Shown in pieces: positions 33,151 through 41,349 of a stretch of 64,000 nucleotides of DNA; position 1 is the first letter of the stretch, and the number at the start of each line of letters is the position of its first letter. Source of the stretch: Modestobacter italicus (GTDB taxonomy: Bacteria > Actinomycetota > Actinomycetes > Mycobacteriales > Geodermatophilaceae); the NCBI RefSeq assembly GCF_019799965.1, contig NZ_JABGCJ010000001.1, forward strand, positions 434,001 to 498,000. Direction: 5' to 3'. The notes beneath the pieces are model-generated. The model was not told where the DNA came from, searched no databases, and saw only the letters and a list, made by a program, of their open reading frames with translations. The position numbers were made by a program, and so were the translations under genes.

Positions 33151-33951
33151 AGGAAGCGGCACGACCATCCGGATCCGGGTGCCGTCGGGCAGCAGGGCCC
33201 AGCGGCCGTCCGGGCCCTCGGCGAACGTCGGCATGATCGGCTCCAGCGGCGCCGGGGGTGAGCCGAGCAGCGCTGCGGCCGCGTCGGGGAACGGCGCGAG
33301 CTGGCCGAGGGTGTGGATGGTGGGCGGGAGCATCGGCCGGGTGCCGCCGGCGTGCTCGTCGAGCGCCGCTGCGGGTGTCGTCCACACCGCCTCGTCCGCC
33401 TCGCCGGAGACGTCCCGCGCCTCCTGGCCGGCGGGCAGCAGGGCGGCGAAGAACTTGGTGTCGTAGCGCCGTCGTTCCTCGGGCGGGGTGATCCAGTGCG
33501 CGAACGGGCGCAGCAGGTCCGCGCGCAGCGCCAGGCCGCGGCCGGCGAGCAGCTCGGCGAGGGACAGCTCGTGGGCCAGCAGCGCCTGCCGCTGGGCCTC
33601 CCAGTCGTCGCCGGAGACGTCGGGGACGACACCGGCGCCGTCGTCCGGGCCGGCCAGCAGCACGCCGGCCTCCTCGAACGTCTCCCGTACCGCGGCGCAG
33701 ACCAGCTCCCGGGCCAGCCGCTCGTCGCAGCCGAACGCGGCCGCCCAGTCGGCCGGCGGCGGCCCGATCCAGGCCAGGTCGGTGTCGCCGTCCCGCTCGT
33801 CGACCCCGCCCCCGGGATAGGCGCTCATCCCCCCGGCGAACGGCATCCCCCGCGTCCGGCGCAGCAGGTACACCTCCAGCCCCGCAGCGGCGTCCCGCAA
33901 CAACAACACCGTCGCCGCCTGCCGGATCGCAGCGGGGGCAGGCGAGCTCAC
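33145..33951 (-). CDS. NUDIX hydrolase (MutT/NUDT19-like, interrupted box)
   Basis: A 268-residue protein from GTG 33951. It opens with an ATVLLLRDAAAGLEVYLLRR strand and RTRGMPFAGGMSAYPGGGVDERD; the Nudix helix RELVCAAVRETFEEAGVLL is separated from the GG part by about 30 extra residues, an insertion seen in the NUDT19-like branch. The C-terminal RYDTKFFAALLP stretch also fits that branch. The substrate is unknown, perhaps acyl-CoA or a nucleotide derivative. It is flanked by two copies of an intergenic repeat and occupies the position of Rv3677c, which in M. tuberculosis is an unrelated beta-lactamase-fold hydrolase. Confidence 0.83.
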   Translation of the reverse strand: MSSPAPAAIRQAATVLLLRDAAAGLEVYLLRRTRGMPFAGGMSAYPGGGVDERDGDTDLAWIGPPPADWAAAFGCDERLARELVCAAVRETFEEAGVLLAGPDDGAGVVPDVSGDDWEAQRQALLAHELSLAELLAGRGLALRADLLRPFAHWITPPEERRRYDTKFFAALLPAGQEARDVSGEADEAVWTTPAAALDEHAGGTRPMLPPTIHTLGQLAPFPDAAAALLGSPPAPLEPIMPTFAEGPDGRWALLPDGTRIRMVVPLPS

Positions 33952-33981
33952 CGTTCGTCCGTACGGACGCCGACGAAGGAG

Positions 33982-34090
33982 GCGGTGGCCCCGGCGCGGG
34001 GGCCGGAGGCTCCCCGCCGGGGACACGGCGACACGCTCGCCGCAACCCGCACCGCCCCCTGGCCGCGGTGCGATCCGGAGGATCGCAGAG
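33982..34090. repeat. Intergenic repeat, right copy (3' flank of the RidA gene)
   Basis: The partner of the repeat at 33046-33150, sharing CGCCCCCTGGCCGCGGTG and CCGGAGGATC with the same order of flanking GC motifs, about 935 bases apart. It fills the gap between the RidA stop (34091) and the NUDIX start (33951). Confidence 0.6.
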
Positions 34091-34561
34091 TCACCGCAGT
34101 TCGACGGTGAGCTCGACCTCGACGGGGGCGTTCATCGGCAGCTCGGCGACGCCGACGGCGCTGCGGGCGTGCTGCCCGGCCTCGCCGAACACCCGGCCGA
34201 GGAACTCGCTGGCGCCGTTGACCACCCGCGGCTGGCCGGAGAAGCCCTCGGCGCTGGCGACGTAGCCGACCACCCGGATGACGCGGGCGACGGAGTCGAG
34301 CCCGACCAGGTCGTCGATGGCGGCCAGCGCGTTCAGCGCGCAGACCTTGGCGTCGGCGGCGGCGTCCTCGGCGTCCACCGAGCCGCCGACCTTGCCGGTG
34401 CGGCGGAGCCCGCCGTCGACGAAGGGCAGCTGGCCGGAGGTGAACACCAGCTGGCCGGTGCGGACGGCCGGCACGTAGGCGGCGACCGGGGCGGCGACGG
34501 GGGGCAGCCGGACGCCGAGCTCGGCGAGGCGGGCGTGCCAGCTGTTCGTGGGGGCGCTCAT
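34091..34561 (-). CDS. RidA (YjgF/YER057c/UK114) family protein
   Basis: A 156-residue RidA-type protein, expected to hydrolyse reactive enamine/imine intermediates. AVRTGQLVFTSGQLPFVDGG is the family motif; the later GQPRVVNGASEFLGRVFGE and ARSAVGVAELPMNAPVEVELTVEL contain the Arg and the C-terminal P-(M/L)-(N/G)-A-x-VE signature. It corresponds to Rv3678c. ATG 34561 lies eight bases after the small DUF4177 gene, so the two form an operon. Confidence 0.9.
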   Translation of the reverse strand: MSAPTNSWHARLAELGVRLPPVAAPVAAYVPAVRTGQLVFTSGQLPFVDGGLRRTGKVGGSVDAEDAAADAKVCALNALAAIDDLVGLDSVARVIRVVGYVASAEGFSGQPRVVNGASEFLGRVFGEAGQHARSAVGVAELPMNAPVEVELTVELR

Positions 34562-34569
34562 CGTCGTCC

Positions 34570-34743
34570 TCAGCTGCTCGGGCGCTTGAGGTAGGCCACC
34601 AGCTGGTCGCCGCCGCCCGGGCCGGGGACGACGGTCACCAGCTCCCAGCCGTCGACGCCCCAGGAGTCCAGGATCGCCTTGGTGTTGTGGGTGAGCAGCG
34701 GGATGGTCGCGTACTCCCAGGTACGGCGGGCGGTTTCGCTCAT
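34570..34743 (-). CDS. DUF4177 family small protein
   Basis: A 57-residue protein starting MSETARRTWEYATIPLLT and ending VTVVPGPGGGDQLVAYLKRP, with the DUF4177 pattern W-E-Y-x-T-I-P ... L-N-x-x-G-x-D-G-W-E-L-V (here ILDSWGVDGWELVTVV). It should fold as a small beta-alpha-beta unit; its role is unknown. It matches Rv3678A by size and place. It is transcribed divergently from the ATPase at 34805 with 61 bases between starts. Confidence 0.85.
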   Translation of the reverse strand: MSETARRTWEYATIPLLTHNTKAILDSWGVDGWELVTVVPGPGGGDQLVAYLKRPSS

Positions 34744-34804
34744 GCCGCGACGCTAGCGCAGCTGGGACAGGCCGGGATCGGCCACCGCTCGTAGTCTCGG
34801 TGGG

Positions 34805-35809
34805 GTGACCTCCGCTCCCCCGTCCGGCGCAACCTCCGTGCGGTGCCATGTCGTGACCGGCAAGGGGGGCACCGGCAAGACGACCGTGGCCGCCGCCCTC
34901 GCGCTCTCCCTCGCCGCCGACGGGCGGCACGTGCTGCTGGTGGAGACCGAGGGCCGGCAGGGCATCGCCCAGCTGTTCGACACCCCGCCGCTGCCCTACG
35001 AGGAGCGCCGGGTGGCGGTCGCCCGCGGGGGCGGTGAGGTGAAGGCCCTGGCGATCGACGTCGAGGCGGCCTTCCTCGAGTACCTGGACATGTTCTACAA
35101 CCTGAAGCGGGCCGGCCGGGCGCTGCGCAAGATGGGCGCGGTCGACTTCGCCACCGCGATCGCCCCGGGCCTGCGGGACGTGCTGCTGACCGGGAAGATC
35201 AAGGAGGCGGTGACCCGCCGGCACGACGGCCGACCGGTCTACGACGCCGTCGTGGTCGACGCCCCGCCGACCGGGCGGATCACCCGGTTCCTGAACGTGA
35301 CGAACGAGGTGGCCGGGCTGGCCCGCTCGGGGCCGATCAAGGCGCAGAGCGACGGGGTGATGGCGGTGTTCCGCTCGCCGCTGACCGCGGTGCACCTGGT
35401 GACCCTGCTGGAGGACATGCCGGTGCAGGAGACCGCCGACGCGATCGCCGAGCTGACCGCCGCGCAGCTGCCGGTGGGGTCGGTGATCGTGAACATGGCC
35501 ACCGAGCCGCTGCTGCCGGCCGCGAGCATCGCCCGCACGGCCGAGGGCCGGCTCACCGCGACCGACCTGCTGCCGGCACTGACCGCCGCGCAGGTCCCCG
35601 CCGCCTCGGAGGTCGCGGAAGGGCTGGCCGCCGAGGCCGTCGAGCACGCGCGCCGCTGGGTCGCGCAGGACGCACTCCGCGGGAAGGTCGAGGCGCTGGG
35701 CCGTCCGGTCGTGGAGCTCCCGCTGTCGTCCTCACCGATCGACCTGGGCTGCCTGTTCGAACTGGCCGAGCGGCTCGACGGCCACCTGCGGACCGAGGCC
35801 GCGGCGTGA
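34805..35809 (+). CDS. ArsA/GET3-family ATPase, first of a pair (Rv3679-like)
   Basis: A 334-residue deviant-Walker ATPase. The P-loop GKGGTGKTT has the signature Lys of the MinD/ArsA group; DAPPTGRITRFLN is the switch II region. In M. tuberculosis, Rv3679 and Rv3680 form a paired ATPase complex linked to glycerol and drug tolerance; the same adjacency and order are kept here. GTG 34805 follows the divergent promoter region. It overlaps the second ATPase by four bases. Confidence 0.9.
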   Translation: MTSAPPSGATSVRCHVVTGKGGTGKTTVAAALALSLAADGRHVLLVETEGRQGIAQLFDTPPLPYEERRVAVARGGGEVKALAIDVEAAFLEYLDMFYNLKRAGRALRKMGAVDFATAIAPGLRDVLLTGKIKEAVTRRHDGRPVYDAVVVDAPPTGRITRFLNVTNEVAGLARSGPIKAQSDGVMAVFRSPLTAVHLVTLLEDMPVQETADAIAELTAAQLPVGSVIVNMATEPLLPAASIARTAEGRLTATDLLPALTAAQVPAASEVAEGLAAEAVEHARRWVAQDALRGKVEALGRPVVELPLSSSPIDLGCLFELAERLDGHLRTEAAA

Positions 35810-37020
35810 GCGCCCCGCGACGCCCCGCGGTGGCCCCGGCGCTGGACCTGGCGGCCCTGGTCGAGGACCGGGAGACCCGGATCATCGTGTGCTGCGGCTC
35901 CGGCGGGGTGGGCAAGACGACGACGTCGGCGGCGCTCGCGCTGGCCGCGGCCGAGGCCGGCCGGGAGGTCGTCGTCCTCACCATCGACCCGGCCCGCCGG
36001 CTGGCCCAGTCGCTGGGTCTGGTGGAGCTGGACAACGAGCCGCGGCTGGTCGAGACGCCAGGGGCGGCCGGTGAGCTGCACGCGATGATGCTGGACATGA
36101 AGCGGACGTTCGACGACGTCGTGTCCGCCCACTCGACGCCCGAGCGGGCGCAGGTGATCTTCGAGAACCCCTTCTACCAGGCGCTGTCGTCCTCCTTCGG
36201 CGGGACGCAGGAGTACATGGCGATGGAGAAGCTGGGGCAGCTGCGGGCCAGCGACCGGTGGGACCTGGTCATCGTCGACACCCCGCCGTCCCGTTCGGCG
36301 CTGGACTTCCTGGACGCCCCGAACCGGCTGTCCCGCTTCCTCGACGGCACGATGATCCGGCTGCTGACCGCCCCGGCGCGGGCCGGCGGCCGGGCCGGGG
36401 TGCGGCTGGTCGGGGCCGGCTTCTCGCTGTTCAGCCGGATCATCAGCAAGATCCTCGGCGGACAGCTGCTCAACGACATCTCCGCCTTCGTCTCCGCGCT
36501 GGACACCATGTTCGGCGGGTTCCGGGAGCGCGCCGACGCCACGTACCAGCTGCTCCGCCAGCCCGGGACGTCGTTCGTGGTGGTCGCCGCCCCGGAGCCG
36601 GACGCGCTGCGCGAGGCCTCCTACTTCGTCGACCGGCTCTCCACCGAGGGGATGCCGCTGGCCGGTCTGGTGCTCAACCGCACCCACCCGCCGGCGACGA
36701 CCGCCCTGTCTGCCACCCGCGCGGAGGCCGCGGCCGAGGCCGTCGCCGAGGCCGGTGGGCCGGGGTCGCAGCTGGCCGCCGGGGCGCTCCGGGTGCACGC
36801 CGACCGGATGACGGTGGCCGCCCGGGAGCAGCGGCTGGCCGACCGGTTCACCAGCGCCCACCCGGAGGTACCGATCCGCGCGGTCCCGGCCGCGGCCGGC
36901 GACGTGCACGACCTCGACGGGCTCCGGCTGATGGGCGAGGCGCTGCTCGCCGCCGAGGCGGACACCGGCACGGGCACGCCGCGCAGCCGGGTCCTCCCGC
37001 TCCGCCCCACGGCCGGCTGA
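35806..37020 (+). CDS. ArsA/GET3-family ATPase, second of a pair (Rv3680-like)
   Basis: A 404-residue ATPase with P-loop CGSGGVGKTTTSAALAL, switch I VLTIDPARRLAQSLGL and switch II VDTPPSRSALDFLDAP. Hydrophobic segments around residues 185-225 may contact a client or membrane. The start (GTG 35806) overlaps the first ATPase stop. The pair likely works as a heteromer. After its stop there are 175 bases without a gene before the desaturase; M. tuberculosis has whiB4 at this point, which is absent here. Confidence 0.9.
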   Translation: MSAPRRPAVAPALDLAALVEDRETRIIVCCGSGGVGKTTTSAALALAAAEAGREVVVLTIDPARRLAQSLGLVELDNEPRLVETPGAAGELHAMMLDMKRTFDDVVSAHSTPERAQVIFENPFYQALSSSFGGTQEYMAMEKLGQLRASDRWDLVIVDTPPSRSALDFLDAPNRLSRFLDGTMIRLLTAPARAGGRAGVRLVGAGFSLFSRIISKILGGQLLNDISAFVSALDTMFGGFRERADATYQLLRQPGTSFVVVAAPEPDALREASYFVDRLSTEGMPLAGLVLNRTHPPATTALSATRAEAAAEAVAEAGGPGSQLAAGALRVHADRMTVAAREQRLADRFTSAHPEVPIRAVPAAAGDVHDLDGLRLMGEALLAAEADTGTGTPRSRVLPLRPTAG

Positions 37021-37195
37021 CCGGGTGCGCCCCGCCGCCTGACCCGGCGCCGCGTGGGGCGGGAGGGGTGCGCGGTGCAGGAAGCGAGCCCGCGCGTCAC
37101 CTGTTCGTGTCTGCGCTGCCCGGGGGCCTGGCTCTGTTGGTGACGCACGGTTAGCGTCCGCCCGACCGTTCCGTCGGAGGGATGACACACCAGGC

Positions 37196-38320
37196 ATGAG
37201 CACCGCACCCGAGCTGGACCGGAGCACCGCGACCACGTCGCCGCCGGCCGGCCTCTTCGGCACCGGCACCGCCGTCCCGACCGTCGTCCCCGCAGCCGCG
37301 GACCTCCCCGTCGAGATCCCGGTCGACACCGTCGGGCTCTCGGCCGACGACAAGGTCCGCACTAAGGTCATCACCTCGGCGATCCGCCGCCGGTCGCAGG
37401 AGCTGCGCGCCGAGCACCCGGTGCTGCGGCACCAGGACGCCCTGGGGCTGGCCGCGTTCGGCGTCGCGGTCCTCGGCTTCGTCGGCAGCGGCGCGCTCTA
37501 CCTCACCGGGGTGCTGCCCTGGTACGTGACGCTCTTCGTCTCCGCCGCCTTCGCCGCGATCGGGCACGAGGTGGAGCACGACCTGATCCACGCGCTCTAC
37601 TTCCGCCGCCGCAAGGGCATCCGCTACGCGCTGCTGTTCGGCGTCTGGGCGATCCGGCCCTACACGATCAACCCGGTCTACCGGATCCGGCTGCACCTGC
37701 GGCACCACGCCTACTCCGGCCTCCCCGACGACATCGAGGAGGTGTCGATCACCAACGGCAAGCCGTGGGGCGCCGTCCGGCTCTACAGCCTGCTCGACCC
37801 CTACGTGCCGGCGCTGATCCGGATCGTCACCACCAAGCCGAAGGACGCCGAGGACGCCCTCTGGCGGCAGACCATCCTCAAGGCCAGCATCGGGCTGACC
37901 CCGGTGGCGATCACCATCTGGTACGCGTTCCTGGGCCTGCACGTGGCGTCCTGGCTGGGCGCCGACGTGCCGTCGGGCTGGCTGCACGCGCTCACCGTGC
38001 TGACCGTCGTCTGGGTGGGCCCGAACGTCTGGCGCGGCTTCTGCCTGCACTTCATCAGCAGCAACATGCACTACCAGGGCGACGTGGAGCAGGGGAACGT
38101 CCTGCAGCAGACCCAGGTGTTCAACCGCTGGTACCTGGTGCCGTTCCAGGTGTTCTGCCTGAACTTCGGCAGCACGCACCCGATCCACCACTTCTACGTG
38201 GCCGACCCGTTCTACGTGCGTCAGCTGATGGAGCGGGACATCCACCCGGTGCTCGCCGCCAACGGCGTCCGCTTCAACGACATGGGCACCTTCAAGCGGG
38301 CCAACCGCTACAACGGCTGA
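37196..38320 (+). CDS. Fatty acid desaturase family membrane protein
   Basis: A 374-residue membrane di-iron enzyme. The three His boxes are visible: HEVEHD (first), HLRHHA (second) and HPIHHF (third), with membrane helices between. It should introduce a double bond or hydroxyl into an acyl or related substrate. The sequence between boxes (YFRRRKGIRYALLFGVWAIRPY) is unlike the DesA-type acyl-ACP desaturases. It sits between the ATPase pair and the penicillin-binding protein where the mycobacterial block has whiB4. ATG 37196 is preceded by CGGAGGGATG. Confidence 0.88.
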   Translation: MSTAPELDRSTATTSPPAGLFGTGTAVPTVVPAAADLPVEIPVDTVGLSADDKVRTKVITSAIRRRSQELRAEHPVLRHQDALGLAAFGVAVLGFVGSGALYLTGVLPWYVTLFVSAAFAAIGHEVEHDLIHALYFRRRKGIRYALLFGVWAIRPYTINPVYRIRLHLRHHAYSGLPDDIEEVSITNGKPWGAVRLYSLLDPYVPALIRIVTTKPKDAEDALWRQTILKASIGLTPVAITIWYAFLGLHVASWLGADVPSGWLHALTVLTVVWVGPNVWRGFCLHFISSNMHYQGDVEQGNVLQQTQVFNRWYLVPFQVFCLNFGSTHPIHHFYVADPFYVRQLMERDIHPVLAANGVRFNDMGTFKRANRYNG

Positions 38321-38452
38321 CCTCGTCCGGGGCGTGACCGGGGGCGCTCCCCGGCACGCCCCGGGCGACGCGCCGGGCGCCACCGGACCACCCCGCGCGT
38401 CGGCGTCCGAGGCACCGGACGCCGGGCCCGCGGACAGGTACCTTGGCCTGCG

Positions 38453-40714
38453 ATGTCCGAGTCTGCGAACCCCCGTCTGGGCGCCCTGGTCAAGCTGGCC
38501 GTGACGATCGTCGTCGCCGGTGCCCTCGTCGCCGCCATGCTGCTGCCCTGGGTGGGCGGGCCGGGCCTCGTCGCCCGCAACTCCACCAGCCTGCTCGACG
38601 CCCTGCCGGTCGAGCTGACCGACGAGACACCCAACGGCAACACCAGGGTGCTGGCCGCCGACGGGTCGCTGATCACGGAGTTCTACACGAACAACCGGAC
38701 GCCGGTGACCCCCGACCAGGTGTCCGACGTGATGAAGCAGGCCCTCGTCGACATCGAGGACTCGCGCTTCTACGAGCACAACGGCCTGGACGTCGAGGGC
38801 ACGATGCGCGCCCTGGTCAAGAACCTCGCCGCGGGCAGCGTCCAGGAGGGCGGTTCGACGCTCACCCAGCAGCTGGTCAAGCAGACACTGCTGCAGACCG
38901 CAGACACCCCCGAGGAGCGGGAGGCGGCCGACGAGGAGACGGTGGGCCGCAAGCTGCGCGAGGTGCGGCTGGCCCTCGCCCTGGAGGAGACCTACTCCAA
39001 GGACGAGATCCTCACCCGCTACCTGAACATCGCCTACTTCGGTGCCGGCGCCTACGGCATCCAGGCCGCCGCGCAGAAGTACTTCAGCGTCAACGCCATC
39101 GACCTCACGCTCCCCCAGGCCGCCGTGCTGGCCGGCCTGGTGCAGAGCCCGGGGAACACCGACCCGATCAACAACGTGGATGCGGCGACGGCCCGGCGCA
39201 ACCAGGTGCTGGCCCGGATGCACGAGCTCGGCCACATCACCGACCAGGAGCACGCCGACGTCACGGCGGCACCGATCCCGCTCGCCGTCGGCGCCAACCC
39301 GCCGAACGGCTGCGCCCAGGCGGTCACCGGCGGGTTCTTCTGCGACTACCTGCAGGGCTACCTGATCAACGAGCTGGGCCTCACCCAGACCCAGCTCGAC
39401 AACGGCGGCTACACCATCCAGACCACGCTGCGCCCGGACATGCAGGCCGCCGGCGACCAGGCCGTGCTCAACACGGTGGGCATGGGCGACGAGGTGGTCG
39501 GGGTGTACGACGCGATCGAGCCGGGCACCGGGCACGTGCTGGCGATGAGCGTGAACCGGGTGTTCGGTTGCGGCGATGCGGCCCCCGAGTGCGAGTCGGT
39601 CAACTTCGCCAGCGTCCCGACGAAGGGATCCGGCTCGACGTTCAAGACCTTCGTGGCCGCCGCAGCCCTGGAGAAGGGTCTGCCGGCCAGCCACACGATC
39701 ACCACGCCCGAGCCCTACACGTCTCGGGTGTACAAGAGCTACGACCCCGAGAGCCGCCGGATCGAGCCCTACTCGATCGGCAACGTCGGCAGCTCGTACC
39801 CGAACACCCTGACCATGACCCAGGCGCTCTACATGTCCTCGAACACCTACTTCCTGGCCCTGGAGGACGCCCTGGGCAAGATCGAGCCCGCGGTCGAGAT
39901 GGCCCAGCGACTGGGCATGACGTTCGACTACTCGGCCACCCAGACCCCGGCGCAGACGATCATCGACGAGAACCGTCCTTCCTTCGCCTACGGGACCGAC
40001 GGGGTCAGCCCCCTGGACCTCGCCAACGCCTACGCGACCATCGCGGCGAGCGGTGTGAAGTGCGAGCCGACGCCGGTGGTGGGCATCACCCGGTTCGACG
40101 GTCAGCAGGTCACCGGTGACGACGGCCAGCCGCTGGTGAAGGGTGACCAGTGCGCGCAGGTGCTCGAGCCGGGCATCGCCAACACGCTCAACCAGATGAT
40201 GCGCAAGGACGTCGAGCCGGGGAACCGGCTGCAGACCGGCGAGGCCGCCTACATCTCCGGCCACCAGATCGCCGGCAAGACCGGCACCGTGAACAAGAAC
40301 GACTCGGTGACCTTCGTCGGCTCGACGCCGGAGTACACGGCCAGCGTCATGGTCTTCCGCCCCCTCGGCAACGAGAGCGTCGGCGGGTACGGCGGCGGCA
40401 AGCCGGCGACCATCTGGCACGACGCCATGCTGCCGATCCTGAGCAACCAGCCGACCGCGGAGTTCCCGCCGGCCGACCCGAAGTACGCCGGCCGCGGTGT
40501 CGACGCCACTCCCACCCCGGTCCGGTCGTCGTCCAGCGACGACGACGAGAGCTCCAGCAGCCGGAACCGGGGCAGCAACACCGGCGGCGCGGCGAGCTCT
40601 TCCTCGGCACCGGCGCCCGACTCGTCGACGCCCGCCACGCCACCGGCCGACACCGGTGCACCGGCCGATCCCGCGGCCCAGCCCGACCTGAACGGGGACG
40701 GCCAGCCCGGCTGA
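38453..40714 (+). CDS. ponA2: Bifunctional class A penicillin-binding protein (PonA2-like)
   Basis: A 753-residue peptidoglycan synthase anchored by one N-terminal helix. The glycosyltransferase domain has the catalytic Glu in VDIEDSRFYEHNGLD and GGSTLTQQLVKQ. The transpeptidase domain has SxxK in GSGSTFKTF, SxN in MSSNTYF and KTG in AGKTGTVNK. The C-terminus is a Ser/Asp/Pro-rich disordered tail; unlike some PonA2 proteins no PASTA domain is visible. Synteny with Rv3682 supports the name. A perfect GC hairpin follows the stop. Confidence 0.9.
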   Translation: MSESANPRLGALVKLAVTIVVAGALVAAMLLPWVGGPGLVARNSTSLLDALPVELTDETPNGNTRVLAADGSLITEFYTNNRTPVTPDQVSDVMKQALVDIEDSRFYEHNGLDVEGTMRALVKNLAAGSVQEGGSTLTQQLVKQTLLQTADTPEEREAADEETVGRKLREVRLALALEETYSKDEILTRYLNIAYFGAGAYGIQAAAQKYFSVNAIDLTLPQAAVLAGLVQSPGNTDPINNVDAATARRNQVLARMHELGHITDQEHADVTAAPIPLAVGANPPNGCAQAVTGGFFCDYLQGYLINELGLTQTQLDNGGYTIQTTLRPDMQAAGDQAVLNTVGMGDEVVGVYDAIEPGTGHVLAMSVNRVFGCGDAAPECESVNFASVPTKGSGSTFKTFVAAAALEKGLPASHTITTPEPYTSRVYKSYDPESRRIEPYSIGNVGSSYPNTLTMTQALYMSSNTYFLALEDALGKIEPAVEMAQRLGMTFDYSATQTPAQTIIDENRPSFAYGTDGVSPLDLANAYATIAASGVKCEPTPVVGITRFDGQQVTGDDGQPLVKGDQCAQVLEPGIANTLNQMMRKDVEPGNRLQTGEAAYISGHQIAGKTGTVNKNDSVTFVGSTPEYTASVMVFRPLGNESVGGYGGGKPATIWHDAMLPILSNQPTAEFPPADPKYAGRGVDATPTPVRSSSSDDDESSSSRNRGSNTGGAASSSSAPAPDSSTPATPPADTGAPADPAAQPDLNGDGQPG

Positions 40715-40730
40715 CCAGCGACCCACCGGC

Positions 40731-40760
40731 GGGGGCCGGGGCCCTCGGGCCCCGGCCCCC
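40731..40760. terminator. Bidirectional GC terminator hairpin
   Basis: GGGGGCCGGGGCCC (40731-40744) pairs perfectly with GGGCCCCGGCCCCC (40747-40760); the innermost pairs must open to form a loop. It separates the penicillin-binding protein gene from the convergent YqeY gene. Confidence 0.7.
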
Positions 40761-40828
40761 TCCGTCGTCCTGGGGTTCCACACCCCGCCGACCCGGCGCT
40801 CGGCTCCCTCGCCGGCCGGGACCCGGGC

Positions 40829-41281
40829 TCAGCCGAGCTGCTTGCGCACCTCTGCGGCCACCCGGCCGCCCTCGGCCCGGCCGGCCACCTGGCCCTGCAC
40901 GGCGCCCATCACCTTGCCCATGTCCTTCATCCCGCTGGCTCCGGTCCGCGTGACCACGTCGGCGACCAGGGCGGCGAGGTCGGCGTCGGTGAGCTGGGCG
41001 GGCAGGTAGGTGGCCAGCACGCCCTCCTCGGCCCGCTCGCGGTCGGCCTGCTCGGCGCGGCCGGCGCCGGCGAACGCCTCGGCCGCCTCGCGGCGCTTCT
41101 TGGCCTCCCGGCGCAGCACGGCCTGCACCTCGTCGTCGGCCAGCTCGCGGGCCTCCTTGCCGGAGACCTCCTCGGCGCTCACCGCGGCGAGCACCATGCG
41201 CAGCGTGGCGGTGCGCAGCTCGTCGCGGCTCTTCATGGCGGTGGTCAGGTCGTTGCGCAGTCGGTCCTTCAGCTCAGGCAC
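40829..41281 (-). CDS. GatB/YqeY domain-containing protein
   Basis: A 150-residue helical protein. LKDRLRNDLTTAMKSRDELRTATLRMVLAAV at the start and GVLATYLPAQLTD, GASGMKDMGKVMGAV near the end are the YqeY signature. The fold is the tail domain of amidotransferase GatB; the stand-alone form may act on tRNA or amino-acid metabolism but the role is not settled. It starts at GTG 41281 and is transcribed divergently from the phosphoesterase, 68 bases between starts. Confidence 0.9.
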   Translation of the reverse strand: MPELKDRLRNDLTTAMKSRDELRTATLRMVLAAVSAEEVSGKEARELADDEVQAVLRREAKKRREAAEAFAGAGRAEQADRERAEEGVLATYLPAQLTDADLAALVADVVTRTGASGMKDMGKVMGAVQGQVAGRAEGGRVAAEVRKQLG

Positions 41282-41349
41282 GGCTCAGAGCCTGCCACCT
41301 CCGGCCCGACCGGGACGATGCAGTTCTGGCCTCCCCCTAGGCTCGGCGC

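Noticed and set aside
37021-37195. A hidden whiB4-like gene between the ATPase pair and the desaturase
   Set aside because: The gap is 175 bases and no frame on either strand shows the four-Cys WhiB pattern.
37151-40783. A 1210-codon open frame on the minus strand opposite the desaturase and penicillin-binding protein genes
   Set aside because: It has the Val/Gly/His/Arg-rich composition of antisense translation in high-GC DNA and covers two well-supported genes on the plus strand.
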